From Nitrospiria bacterium (lineage in GTDB: Bacteria > Nitrospirota > Nitrospiria > DASWJH01), in NCBI GenBank assembly GCA_036397255.1, contig DASWJH010000046.1, positions 69,020 through 114,634 of the forward strand: DNA of 45,615 nt, in the 5' to 3' direction. Positions 8,831-17,706 of the stretch are shown one piece after another. Every line of letters begins with the position of its first letter. Positions within the stretch are counted from its first letter, which is position 1. Below the pieces are notes generated by a model that worked only from the letters and a program-made list of their open reading frames with translations, was not told the origin of the DNA and made no database searches. The position numbers were made by a program, and so were the translations under genes.

Positions 8831-9934
8831 ATGAAAACACGGCACCGATCCTACCTTCGTCTCTGTCTTCTTCATTGGTATGATAACCAAGGAAGAAATT
8901 TGCCTTGGAGAAAGACCAAAAACCCCTACCATATTTGGCTTTCGGAAGTCATGCTTCAACAGACTCAGGTTACTACGGTCATTCCCTACTACACTAATTT
9001 CCTGAAAACTTTCCCCACCCTTTACACTTTGGGCCGCTCAAAGATTTCCAGGGTTTTAAAACTTTGGGAGGGCTTGGGCTACTATTCCCGAGGAAGGAAC
9101 CTTCACCAAGCCGCCCGTTTAGTCCAAAAGAATTTTAAGGGACACATTCCTACCTGCCGGAGAGAATTGGAGAGCCTTCCTGGAATTGGACGATCCACGG
9201 CAGGGGCCATATTAAGTCTTGCCTATAACCAACGGGAACCTATACTAGATGGAAACGTAAAGAGGGTTTTGTCCCGTCTTTTTGCGGTTAAAGAGAGTCC
9301 AAAGGATCCCCATGTCATTCAAAAACTCTGGGTTTACTCTGAGCAACTGCTTCCTCTGAAGAGAGTCTCGGATTTTAACCAGGCCCTGATGGATTTGGGA
9401 GCTACGGTTTGCACCCCGAAAAATCCCCAGTGTCACCTCTGCCCCATTGAGAGGTGTTGCCTTGCAAAAGCAAACGGAGAGGAAAACCTCATCCCTGTTT
9501 CAATCAAGAAAAAACCAGTTCCCCACCGTTATTTTTTGGTAGGTATCGTTAAAGACGAAGGAAAAATTTTAATTCAACAACGGCCCCACCAGGGTTTATT
9601 GGGAGGTTTATGGGAATTTCCAACCTTTGAATTGGATTGCCCTCCGGAAACCAACGGGAATCTAACCAAGGAGTTGAATAAAAAAATGGGATTTGATGTG
9701 GAGGTCCAAAATGGGATGAAACCTGTTTCCCATACCTACACCCATTTCAAGGGACACTATCACCCTTTTCTTTGCCTCTTTCGGGATAAAAAAAAGAGGG
9801 GTCAGTGGCTGTGGGTTCCACCAACCCGTATTTACAATTACCCCTTTTCAAAGGTATATCAAAAAATGATCCAACAAATGGACTCTTCTGGTTTCACCTC
9901 GGGAGAACCTTTAACAAGTTTTGATTCATTTTAA
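8831..9934 (+). CDS. mutY: A/G-specific adenine DNA glycosylase
   Basis: Removes adenine mispaired with 8-oxoguanine. The N-terminal HhH-GPD domain has NLPWR, the catalytic Glu in WLSEVMLQQTQV, the helix-hairpin-helix LESLPGIGRSTAGAIL and the catalytic Asp in LDGNVKRVLSR. A [4Fe-4S] site follows (CTPKNPQCHLCPIERCC, roughly C-x6-C-x2-C-x5-C). The C-terminal NUDIX-like domain (HRYFLVGIV, then GLLGGLWEFP) recognises 8-oxoG. With this start the protein has 367 residues. An in-frame ATG at 8780 would add 17 residues but overlaps a likely promoter. Confidence 0.95.
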   Translation: MKTRHRSYLRLCLLHWYDNQGRNLPWRKTKNPYHIWLSEVMLQQTQVTTVIPYYTNFLKTFPTLYTLGRSKISRVLKLWEGLGYYSRGRNLHQAARLVQKNFKGHIPTCRRELESLPGIGRSTAGAILSLAYNQREPILDGNVKRVLSRLFAVKESPKDPHVIQKLWVYSEQLLPLKRVSDFNQALMDLGATVCTPKNPQCHLCPIERCCLAKANGEENLIPVSIKKKPVPHRYFLVGIVKDEGKILIQQRPHQGLLGGLWEFPTFELDCPPETNGNLTKELNKKMGFDVEVQNGMKPVSHTYTHFKGHYHPFLCLFRDKKKRGQWLWVPPTRIYNYPFSKVYQKMIQQMDSSGFTSGEPLTSFDSF

Positions 9935-9939
9935 CCTCG

Positions 9940-11298
9940 TCAATCCCAAATCCACTGGTACCATTTTTTGTCCTCCACAATATTTTCAATGTTCATTTTA
10001 TCTCGAATCTGATCGATGTCCCAACCGGTTAGAGAAGCCAGTGTCTGGGCCTCTTTTTCCTGCCTTTCCCTTAGATTTCTCCGGTAAGACGCAACCTCCG
10101 TACACTCATCTTCTTTTTTCCAAGGGTGACGAAGAACATACCGGGTTTGAAAATTCCGCTGATCGGAGGTTTCCTGGAAAACCAGGTCCTCTGGAAAATG
10201 GGCCGCGTCATACCGGACATGCAAACGGGTTAGAAATACCTCTTGGGGTCCCCCTTGGGAAAGTCCAGGGATGACTTTTCTTAAGCCTTTTTTCGAGGGT
10301 CCATCATTAAGCCAGTAGACACCCAATTTCCGTAACTCATTCCTCGAAAGGGGATCCGCAGCGCAGGGATCGCACCAGTTCATATCCCACGCATACTCCT
10401 CAAATAAGACCCGCATATCTTCCTTCTTTGCTTGGTGAGAAAACATATCCTCGTAAAAACGACCGAAATGTTTCTCCTCCTTGAGGTATAAAGGAAGGTC
10501 TATTCCTGTGGGTAGTTTCACCGTACGGTAGTTGGTGGTCTCCACCCTTCCCTTTCGTGTCAAGGTGTAGATAAAAATTTCCTGAGGACCATCCGCGTTA
10601 ACCATTCCCAGCCGAATGGGAAGCATAAATTTGGGGGATTCATAGGCCACTTGAAGGGGCCTTAAGGAGGAAAATCCCAACTTGGTTTTCTCTTCAAGGT
10701 CGACCTTTGCCACAAAAAACTTCATCCCTTGCTTGATATAACTATTTAGAACCTTTTTAGCCCGTTGAGGAACTTGGTATCCGTTTTCTCGGAGCCAACT
10801 TTCTAGGCCGTTGCTTTGTTTAGCCGAAAGAATCAGAATGTCGTATTCGCCAACCGTATAGTGTGCTTCAATAGTTACTCCCAAGCTATGGGCTCTTTCC
10901 CTTTTAAACTTTAAAGCACCAGAAGGAAGAGATTTCAATTCACTTTCATCCATTTGATAAACACGGCATGGATTCCCATCAAAATATTCCACAAGCCTAG
11001 GAGAGGAATAAGCATCAAGATGATCTAGGAGGGCCCTGTCCCCCACATGGATTTGATCTCTTCCCAAAAGGGTGGGAACCGGAATCACCATTGCAAATTC
11101 CTTCGGATCACCTTTAAAATCATTACTCATTGTAATGACGGTTTTATCATCATGGCGAGCCAATACCACCTGCGAGGCCTTGTTAAAGAGTTTTGTGTCG
11201 GCCTTGGCTACATAAAACCCGCAAAAAGAAGAAGCAATTTGGGGGAAAATTATTGTTCCCAAAAACAGGGTTACACCAAAAATGTTTTTAATGTTCAT
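9940..11298 (-). CDS. DUF2330 family exported protein
   Basis: 452 residues matching the DUF2330 family (PF10092): a signal peptide (FGVTLFLGTIIFPQIASS), then CGFYVAKADTKLFNKASQVV, DPKEFAMVIPVPT, IHVGDRALLDHLDAYSSPRLVEYFD and a C-terminal MNWCDPCAADPL containing a CxxC pair. The family is exported and has no known function. The gene has a strong AAAAGGAGG ribosome binding site. It lies 55 bases downstream of an RnfD/NqrB-like membrane gene on the same strand, so the two are probably co-transcribed and may act in one extracytoplasmic redox process (inference). Confidence 0.88.
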   Translation of the reverse strand: MNIKNIFGVTLFLGTIIFPQIASSFCGFYVAKADTKLFNKASQVVLARHDDKTVITMSNDFKGDPKEFAMVIPVPTLLGRDQIHVGDRALLDHLDAYSSPRLVEYFDGNPCRVYQMDESELKSLPSGALKFKRERAHSLGVTIEAHYTVGEYDILILSAKQSNGLESWLRENGYQVPQRAKKVLNSYIKQGMKFFVAKVDLEEKTKLGFSSLRPLQVAYESPKFMLPIRLGMVNADGPQEIFIYTLTRKGRVETTNYRTVKLPTGIDLPLYLKEEKHFGRFYEDMFSHQAKKEDMRVLFEEYAWDMNWCDPCAADPLSRNELRKLGVYWLNDGPSKKGLRKVIPGLSQGGPQEVFLTRLHVRYDAAHFPEDLVFQETSDQRNFQTRYVLRHPWKKEDECTEVASYRRNLRERQEKEAQTLASLTGWDIDQIRDKMNIENIVEDKKWYQWIWD

Positions 11299-11353
11299 AA
11301 TAAACCTCCTTTTAATTAATGATTTTCTCCAAAAAAGACTCTTTCCCTCTCCC

Positions 11354-12268
11354 TTAATCCCTCCCCCTTTGACTGGGGAGGGAAGGTGGGGGTGAATGGG
11401 TTCGCAAAAATTCCGTAACGTTTTTTCCCAGTTCCCTTACATTTTGTATCTCTTTCCCTGGAACAAATCTCTTCCATTGAAATGCTCCTCCGGGGAACCA
11501 CCGATCGATGAATGGGGTGGTCAATGAAAAAATTGCAAGAGACCATATGAGTCCGTTGGGTCGGAATAATATAAAATGGACAACTCCCGCACCGATCGCT
11601 ACTAAAAGGGCAAATAGAATTCGCCCTGCCCTGGAATTTGGTGTGGTTTTAGGGTCTGAAATCATAAAAAAAGTGAAAAGGAGAAATGCTCCATTTTGGA
11701 GAATGTGAAGTGGAATTGAAAAAGGCTGCCCTAACCAAATGGCTCTTCCAAAAACAATGGCCAGGTAGAAAACTAGGAAGGCATAGGTGACATCACTTCT
11801 TGACGACCGATTAACCACTAACCCTCCCAAACAAGCCATTAAAAACCCAAAAAAAGCCAGGCTTCCCCACTGCCCAGGGGACACCCACGCATCTCCAGTC
11901 AAAAGGATGCACACAGCAATTCCAAAATTGGTTGGGTTAAAGAGATGTTTTCCCTTCCATCGAAAGATAAATTTGCTCCCGATTGTTACTATGGCAATGA
12001 AAATGGCGGTGAAATCCTGGTTGGTCCGGAGAAGAAGGCAAAGAGAGAGCCCGGAAATAAGAGCACTTTTCGGGTCAAATTTAGGAAGTCTCCAAATGCA
12101 AGTAAAAAGAAATTGGGATATAAGAGCCGTGATGGGAAAGATTAAAAGACTAATTGTTTCAATGTCAAAATCAAGCCACCCGATTCCGTAAATGAGGAGC
12201 CCTGTAAGGGTTGAGATTTGGTATACACGGGGATCTAAAGGTCTATAGGTTGAAGGTTTAAGCGCCAT
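11354..12268 (-). CDS. RnfD/NqrB-like membrane protein, stand-alone
   Basis: 304 residues, about 8-9 hydrophobic helices, with RnfD/NqrB/RnfE family (PF03116) signatures: FRWKGKHLFNPTNFGIA in the middle, FFMISDPKTTPNSRAGR and IFSLTTPFIDRWFPGG near the end. In Rnf and Nqr complexes these subunits carry covalently bound FMN in the membrane. I do not see the usual flavinylation motif (S-x-A-T type), and none of the other Rnf/Nqr genes is present, so a full complex is not supported. ATG at 12268 follows AAAGGA. It pairs with the DUF2330 gene downstream. The Ser/Pro/Arg C-terminus may be disordered. Confidence 0.82.
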   Translation of the reverse strand: MALKPSTYRPLDPRVYQISTLTGLLIYGIGWLDFDIETISLLIFPITALISQFLFTCIWRLPKFDPKSALISGLSLCLLLRTNQDFTAIFIAIVTIGSKFIFRWKGKHLFNPTNFGIAVCILLTGDAWVSPGQWGSLAFFGFLMACLGGLVVNRSSRSDVTYAFLVFYLAIVFGRAIWLGQPFSIPLHILQNGAFLLFTFFMISDPKTTPNSRAGRILFALLVAIGAGVVHFILFRPNGLIWSLAIFSLTTPFIDRWFPGGAFQWKRFVPGKEIQNVRELGKNVTEFLRTHSPPPSLPSQRGRD

Positions 12269-12372
12269 TTTAGGTCCTTTCTTTTTTTAACTAACCCTTT
12301 AGACAAGGGAGACCTAAAATAGTTCCATTTTTTTTAGGAAAATTCAGATAGAAGCTAAATTATTATTTTTTT

Positions 12373-13425
12373 TTAGTTTTTTGGATAAAGAATGGTGAGT
12401 TTAATCTGGACAACAGGTGAATCTGATCTTGAACCCTCCAAATCTTCATTGGATGGAGAAGTTGGAATGGGTTGAGGAGAACCAGAAGGCTTTTTCAAAC
12501 CGGCAATGGTTTTTTGTGGGCTTTCTTTGGACGGGGAAAAAACCTGGCCATTGACCACCGTCCCAAGAGAATTTAAACCGTTTTTAAACCGATCCACCTG
12601 ATCCTTAGGAATACGAAGCATAAATACCTGTGAATCAGTTTGAGAATCTTCTTTTTTATCAAAATGGACCAGTAACCTTGATCGACCTCCCCCTACCTTC
12701 TTGATTAAATCATCCAGTTCTTGGGAAAAGATCTTTTTTTCAATCAAACTAGGGTCAGGGGTAAGCGTTATCCCAACCCTAGAATTCATATTATCGAATT
12801 CCTTTGGCCCAGTGTCCCCAACACTCCCCTCAGTGCTTGCTTCCATTTGCCTTTGCTGTATGGGAGATTCCTGGGCAAAATCGATCGTTGGTCCAGCATA
12901 TGGATCCATTTTTTTATTTAAACCTAAAACCTCACCTTTTACTTTAGGTTCCTCTTCTTTGGGGGATTTTAAAGATTCGGAAAGCCCTTTCCTCTTCTGT
13001 TCAAGCAAGGCAACATCCTCTCGGGCTTCCGTCTGTTTCTCTACGGAAGGGGCCCTGGCAATTTGCATATCCTGAGGGACCTCTCCCCTTTTCAAAAGGA
13101 GCGTAAGGCCTATAATTCCAATTAACGCCACCGCATTAACTGTTGCAATGACCTTTATCGCTGGATAATTGCGTCTCCAGAAGGGACTTTCTTTCCTATT
13201 TTCCCCATCTTCCCGAATTCGGCCCATGACTCTTTGAGAAAAACCCGGAGGGGGTTGGATTGGAGGCAGATTTTTGACCGCTTTACGGGTTTGTGTCAAT
13301 ATTTCAGCCTCCCCCTGACAACGGGAACATGCGGATAAATGGGTTTGAATTTCATTAACCTTTTCCGAATTCAGGGAACCCTCGAAAAAATCTGAAAGGC
13401 TGTTTTGTATTTCATCACATTTCAT
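12373..13425 (-). CDS. Membrane anti-sigma factor with zinc-binding N-terminus
   Basis: The N-terminal zf-HC2/ZAS domain starts MKCDEIQNSLSDFFEGSL and has the metal site HLSACSRC, which typically binds and holds an ECF sigma factor at the membrane. One helix (IKVIATVNAVALIGIIGLTLLL, about residues 92-113) is followed by a long exported region with a segment resembling anti-sigma C-terminal domains (SRLLVHFDKK to MLRIPKDQVDRF). The ATG overlaps the sigma-factor stop as ATGA, so the pair is translationally coupled. I chose this start rather than one 13 codons upstream. The inducing signal is unknown. Confidence 0.85.
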   Translation of the reverse strand: MKCDEIQNSLSDFFEGSLNSEKVNEIQTHLSACSRCQGEAEILTQTRKAVKNLPPIQPPPGFSQRVMGRIREDGENRKESPFWRRNYPAIKVIATVNAVALIGIIGLTLLLKRGEVPQDMQIARAPSVEKQTEAREDVALLEQKRKGLSESLKSPKEEEPKVKGEVLGLNKKMDPYAGPTIDFAQESPIQQRQMEASTEGSVGDTGPKEFDNMNSRVGITLTPDPSLIEKKIFSQELDDLIKKVGGGRSRLLVHFDKKEDSQTDSQVFMLRIPKDQVDRFKNGLNSLGTVVNGQVFSPSKESPQKTIAGLKKPSGSPQPIPTSPSNEDLEGSRSDSPVVQIKLTILYPKN

Positions 13426-14015
13426 GTTTTGTTCCTGCCTGATGAAAAATAGGGGGTCAACCATTTCTTTAATGATTGCCGGGCCCGGTGAAGCCGCGAC
13501 TTTACTGTTCCCAAAGGAAGGTCTAAAATTTCAGCCATTCCCTCATAGGGAACTTCCTGAAAATCATGAAGGAGAATCAAAAGGGCTTCCTCTTGGGAAA
13601 GATGGTTGATTCCTTCCTGAACCCGTTTTTGGACTTCTTTCTGCTCATAAGCTTGAGAAGGGTCTAACTCGGAAGAGGAAATTTCTAAGCCCCCCTCCTC
13701 TGGACCTCCATGGGCCAAAGCGATCCTTTGCCAATCTGGTTTTAGTTTTTTTTTCCGGTTTTTTGCCTGGTTTATGGAAATTCTGTAAATCCATGTTGAA
13801 AAGCTTGAATCCCCCCGGAACTGTTTGATGGCGCGGAAAGCGGATAGAAAAACCTCTTGGGCCACCTCCGATGCTTCATCATAATTTCCTAACCAACGGT
13901 ACAATAAATTGAAAATCCGATGCCCATACCGGATGACCAGTGCCTCAAAGGCCTCGGTCTCCCCATTTTGTACCCTCTGGACCCACTCCCAATCATTTTT
14001 TTCCTCCTGGACCAT
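13422..14015 (-). CDS. ECF RNA polymerase sigma factor
   Basis: 197 residues with region 2 (AFEALVIRYGHRIFNLLYRW, EASEVAQEVFLSAFRAIKQF, FSTWIYRISINQAKNRKKK) and region 4 (LILLHDFQEVPYEGMAEILD, GTVKSRLHRARQSLKKWL), as in RpoE/SigW-type factors. The preferred ATG at 14015 gives MVQEEKNDWEW, close to the usual distance before region 2. A GTG at 14096 would add 27 residues of non-family sequence. It is co-transcribed with its anti-sigma factor. The regulon cannot be told from this window. Confidence 0.9.
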   Translation of the reverse strand: MVQEEKNDWEWVQRVQNGETEAFEALVIRYGHRIFNLLYRWLGNYDEASEVAQEVFLSAFRAIKQFRGDSSFSTWIYRISINQAKNRKKKLKPDWQRIALAHGGPEEGGLEISSSELDPSQAYEQKEVQKRVQEGINHLSQEEALLILLHDFQEVPYEGMAEILDLPLGTVKSRLHRARQSLKKWLTPYFSSGRNKT

Positions 14016-14145
14016 TAGACCGTCGAACCCAAAGAAAGTTCCCTTTAGACTAAGGGGAGATGGAATAATACTCGAAAACCCATTTAATTCTAACACATTG
14101 AAAACGGCTTATCCAAAATTCATTTTGAATTCCGGCCTTATCTGT

Positions 14146-14151
14146 TATACT
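14146..14151 (+). promoter_or_regulatory. Candidate -10 element for dedA-like gene
   Basis: TATACT matches five of six consensus positions and lies about 50 bases before the DedA start, in the divergent spacer. The possible -35 sequences upstream are poor. Confidence 0.3.
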
Positions 14152-14198
14152 CAAATTTTAATTTGTCCTGATATAATTTTTTTGGAGAAATTTTTCAG

Positions 14199-14834
14199 AT
14201 GCATTGGATGATCACCCTTTGGTTTCAGTGGGTCCATGACTGGGGGTATACGGGGATCATCATCCTCATGGCCATGGAAAGCTCCATCTTCCCGGTCCCG
14301 AGCGAACTGGTGATCCCCCCTGCCGCCTACTGGGCCGCGCAGGGCCGTTATAACTTTTGGGGGGTGGTTGTAGCGGGAACCGTAGGGAGCTATATCGGAG
14401 CAGCGGTTACCTACTGGGTAGCCCGCTGGGCGGGGCGGCCAATTGTGCTTCGATATGGAAAGTATTTTTGGATTCCCGAAACAAAACTTCTTAGGGCAGA
14501 ACGTTGGTTAGAGCGTTATGAAGCCGGGGGTGTTTTTTTTGCACGGCTCATCCCCGTTATAAGACACCTTATCGGTATTCCAGCCGGTATCGTAAGGATG
14601 AATTTTAAGATTTATTCCGCAATGACCATCCTCGGGTCCGCAATCTGGTGTTGGATATTGGCTTGGTTTGGGGCCAAAGTTATTGGAGATCAGCCTAATT
14701 TGTTAAATGACCCAGCCGAAATGGTTCATGTGTTAAAGGAGCGTGCTCTTTGGTTTGTCGGTCTGATTCTTCTCATTGCTCTTCTTTATTTTCTTGCCCT
14801 TAAACTTACCGCAAAACCCGCTAATACCGTTTAA
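14199..14834 (+). CDS. DedA family membrane protein
   Basis: 211 residues of the DedA/VTT family, inner-membrane proteins linked to undecaprenyl-phosphate or phospholipid translocation and proton-motive-force homeostasis. Diagnostic stretches are MESSIFPVPSELVIPPAAYWAA (re-entrant loop with acidic residue), GSYIGAAVTYWVARWAGRP, and FFARLIPVIRHLIGIPAGIVRM with the conserved Arg pair. Four to five helices follow. The start of this gene is richer in GC than its neighbours. It is divergent from the ECF sigma operon. The exact DedA subgroup is not assigned. Confidence 0.9.
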   Translation: MHWMITLWFQWVHDWGYTGIIILMAMESSIFPVPSELVIPPAAYWAAQGRYNFWGVVVAGTVGSYIGAAVTYWVARWAGRPIVLRYGKYFWIPETKLLRAERWLERYEAGGVFFARLIPVIRHLIGIPAGIVRMNFKIYSAMTILGSAIWCWILAWFGAKVIGDQPNLLNDPAEMVHVLKERALWFVGLILLIALLYFLALKLTAKPANTV

Positions 14835-14901
14835 ATGGCTTATCACTCCTTTCTGTCATTTCAGGAGTATACGCGGTTGACATCTTTTCTGATGGGTAAA
14901 T

Positions 14902-16494
14902 CTATTCAACCGAAACGGTTTTGAGGAAAAGAAGGTCCATGGCATTGATTTCCAAACCCTTCAGGTACGGTTTAATCAAAATATTTTGCGCAGCAATAAA
15001 AAGAGGCATTATGGGAACGTCTTCTTCCGTTAAAATACGTTGTGCCTCATCGTATAAACCCTGGCGTTTTTGAGGGTCCCTCTCCAAAGCGGCTTTTTGA
15101 ATCAATTGATCATACCGCTCATTCTTCCAATGGGTATTGTTATTTCCGCTGGTGGAGGTAAACAGGTTCATAAAGTTATCGGGGTCCGGGTAATCCGCCC
15201 CCCAACCCAAACGAAACAAGGCCGGGGTATCGGTTGTAAGCCGCTTTAGGTAAACCTTCCATTCCTGATTATCCAAAACGACTTTAACCCCTAAATTTCG
15301 CTCCCACTGAGCCTGGAGGTTCTCTGCAATTAAATTGTTTTCTGGATTGGTATTAAACACCGCGGTAATTTTTTGGAAACCTTTTCCACCGGGAAATCCT
15401 GCTTCCGACAGTAATTTTCGGGCCTCCTCCGGGTTAAAAGAAAGGCCAATATTCGGATTAAAACCTGGCATCCCTTTTGGAATCCAAGAACTGGTGGGAA
15501 TTTCTCCTCCTTTTAAAATTTTTGGAACCTCGTTTCGATCAATAGCCATGGAAAAAGCCTTCCGAACTCTTGGATCATTAAATGGAGGGAGAGTCACATT
15601 AAAACCGTAGTAGTAACCTCGTAAAAAAGGAAAGTTCAAATACTCTGGAGAATCCTTATAATGGGAAATAGCAATGGGAGGTAACTGAACCAAATCAAGG
15701 TCCCCGGTTTCATAAAGTGTAAGGGCCGTTGTACTTTCTCCAATTACAAAAAAAGTAACCTCTTCAAGTGTAGGTTTCTGATCATAGTAACGGTCATTAG
15801 GCTCAAGGATAACTTTATATTCATGATCCCATTTCTTTAATTTAAATGGCCCATTAACTACCATGTTTTTAGGGTCGGTCCAGTGATCCCCAAACCGATC
15901 ATGGATATCTTTTCGATGAGGAAAAGTGGCGGTGAATGTGGTTATGCTGGGAAAGAAAACGATCGGTTGGCGAAGATCCACTTGGAGGGTTCGCTCATCC
16001 AAGGCTTTTATTCCCACCTTTTCTGGATCTTTAATTTCTCCCGAATTGTATTCAGCACCATTCACCACATCGAAAAGAAAATAGGCGTATTCAGCGGCGG
16101 TTTTTGGATCCAGCAGTCTTTTCCAGGAATATTCAAAATCATAAGCGGTCACAGGTTTCCAATCGCTCCAATAAACATTTTCCCGTAATGAGAAGGTATA
16201 ACGCCGGCCATCCTCTGATATCAACCATCCTTCAGCAACAGCGGGAATCGGTTTAAGATCTGCATCAAATTCGGTCAAGCCGTCCATGAGATTTTCAATA
16301 ATACGGATAGAAACATTATCCGTAGCCAAAGACCAATCCAAAGTGGGGGGTTCGGAGGAAATGGCCATTCGAAAAACTTGTTTTCCTGAAGAGGGGGTAT
16401 CGGCCCTATTGGTTTTATTAAAACCATATATTCCAACCCAGAATAATAAACCAAAAACCAATGCACCCCATATCAAAAACCTAATTTTTACCAT
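14902..16494 (-). CDS. oppA: Oligopeptide ABC transporter substrate-binding protein, OppA/DppA type
   Basis: 530 residues of the SBP_bac_5 family. The N-terminal hydrophobic segment (RFLIWGALVFGLLFWVGIYGF) has no lipobox Cys, so it is either an uncleaved anchor or a Sec signal. Hallmarks are FRMAISSEPPTLDWSLATDN, IIENLMDGLTEFD, AYDFEYSWKRLLDP, DPRVRKAFSMAIDR, PGFNPNIGLSFNPEEARKLL and RLGWGADYPDPDNF. It binds peptides in the periplasm and probably serves oppBC about 6 kb away. The permease and binding-protein genes are not contiguous here, and the ATPases are missing from the window. Confidence 0.9.
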   Translation of the reverse strand: MVKIRFLIWGALVFGLLFWVGIYGFNKTNRADTPSSGKQVFRMAISSEPPTLDWSLATDNVSIRIIENLMDGLTEFDADLKPIPAVAEGWLISEDGRRYTFSLRENVYWSDWKPVTAYDFEYSWKRLLDPKTAAEYAYFLFDVVNGAEYNSGEIKDPEKVGIKALDERTLQVDLRQPIVFFPSITTFTATFPHRKDIHDRFGDHWTDPKNMVVNGPFKLKKWDHEYKVILEPNDRYYDQKPTLEEVTFFVIGESTTALTLYETGDLDLVQLPPIAISHYKDSPEYLNFPFLRGYYYGFNVTLPPFNDPRVRKAFSMAIDRNEVPKILKGGEIPTSSWIPKGMPGFNPNIGLSFNPEEARKLLSEAGFPGGKGFQKITAVFNTNPENNLIAENLQAQWERNLGVKVVLDNQEWKVYLKRLTTDTPALFRLGWGADYPDPDNFMNLFTSTSGNNNTHWKNERYDQLIQKAALERDPQKRQGLYDEAQRILTEEDVPIMPLFIAAQNILIKPYLKGLEINAMDLLFLKTVSVE

Positions 16495-16642
16495 AACCCC
16501 TTTTTCCCCGGAAAAAGATATATGCCATTCTCTGGAAAGCCTTACTAAAAATCAAGGGATCATCTTAATTTTCTTGAAAGAATTAAATCCATGAATTACC
16601 ATACTCACTTTTCAAACCCTAACCCTATTATCCGAGGTAGAA

Positions 16643-17611
16643 ATGAAAAAACCGAAGGTACTGGTCACCAGTCGGCTCCCCAAAACGGTCATGGTTGCAC
16701 TAAAAAAGCATTTTTCCATAAATTCATATGATAAACCCAAACCCCTAGCAAAACCCGAATTAATTCATAGGTTAAAAGGAATGGATGGAGTTATTTCCAT
16801 GCTTTCGGACACCTTTGATCCAGAAGTCCTTCAAAAATCCCCTTCCCTTCAAATTATTTCAAATTACGCGGTGGGCTACAACAACATTGATCTTTCCGAG
16901 GCCAAAAAACGGTCTATAATGGTGACCAATACCCCGGGTGTATTGACGGAAGCAACGTGTGATTTAACCTGGTCTCTTCTTTTAGGTGTGGCCCGGAGGA
17001 TCGTTGAAGGAGATCAACTGGTTAGAAAAGGGAAATGGAAAGGGTGGGCTCCCACCCTTTTATTGGGCCAGGAAATTTACGGGAAGACCCTGGGAATAAT
17101 CGGAATGGGAAGAATTGGACAAGGGGTTGCCCGGAGGGGCCTTGGTTTTGGGATGAAAATTTTTTATCACAACCGATCCAGACTCACTCAAAAAATGGAA
17201 AAAAGTTTAAAGGCCCAATGGGTGTCCCTTCCAATCCTTTTAAAAAAATCCGATTTCATAAGCCTTCACACCCCACTCACAATTGAAACTTATCATTGGA
17301 TAGGAAAAAAAGAATTGGGTCTAATGAAGCCAACCGCCATCCTAATTAATACCGCACGGGGTCCCATCATAGATGAGAAAGCCCTAGTTACTGCCCTAAA
17401 AAGGAAAACCATTGCAGGGGCAGGCTTGGATGTATTTGAAAAAGAACCGAAGCTTTCTAGAGGGCTAAGGAATACCCCCAATACGCTTCTTCTTCCACAT
17501 TTGGGAAGCGGAACTGTGGAAACCCGAATTCGGATGGGTATGTTGGTTTTGGAAAACCTAAAGGCTTTCTTTAAAGGTAGACGCCCTCCTCACGCCATTC
17601 ATCATCTTTAG
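16643..17611 (+). CDS. D-2-hydroxyacid dehydrogenase, glyoxylate/hydroxypyruvate reductase-like
   Basis: 322 residues. The NAD(P)-binding motif GMGRIGQGVARRG is followed by HNRSR at the end of the next strand, where basic residues suggest NADPH preference. The catalytic triad is visible: Arg in NTARGPIIDE, Glu in DVFEKEP, His in LLPHLGSGT. The substrate-loop region SNYAVGYNNIDL is typical of glyoxylate/hydroxypyruvate reductases (GhrB/GyaR type) rather than lactate dehydrogenase. It probably reduces glyoxylate or hydroxypyruvate in the cytosol; the substrate is inferred from family resemblance. Confidence 0.88.
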   Translation: MKKPKVLVTSRLPKTVMVALKKHFSINSYDKPKPLAKPELIHRLKGMDGVISMLSDTFDPEVLQKSPSLQIISNYAVGYNNIDLSEAKKRSIMVTNTPGVLTEATCDLTWSLLLGVARRIVEGDQLVRKGKWKGWAPTLLLGQEIYGKTLGIIGMGRIGQGVARRGLGFGMKIFYHNRSRLTQKMEKSLKAQWVSLPILLKKSDFISLHTPLTIETYHWIGKKELGLMKPTAILINTARGPIIDEKALVTALKRKTIAGAGLDVFEKEPKLSRGLRNTPNTLLLPHLGSGTVETRIRMGMLVLENLKAFFKGRRPPHAIHHL

Positions 17612-17629
17612 AACCGATAGGCATGAGAG

Positions 17630-17658
17630 TTGCTTTCCTCGCAATTGGGTGATATGAT
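17630..17658 (+). promoter_or_regulatory. Candidate sigma70 promoter for the htrA pair
   Basis: TTGCTT, 17 bases, TATGAT. The -10 matches five of six consensus positions. It lies about 50 bases before the first protease gene. Confidence 0.4.
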
Positions 17659-17706
17659 TAAATTAACTTTGCTTTTTCCCTTAAAAATTAAGGAGAAAAG
17701 AATCCC

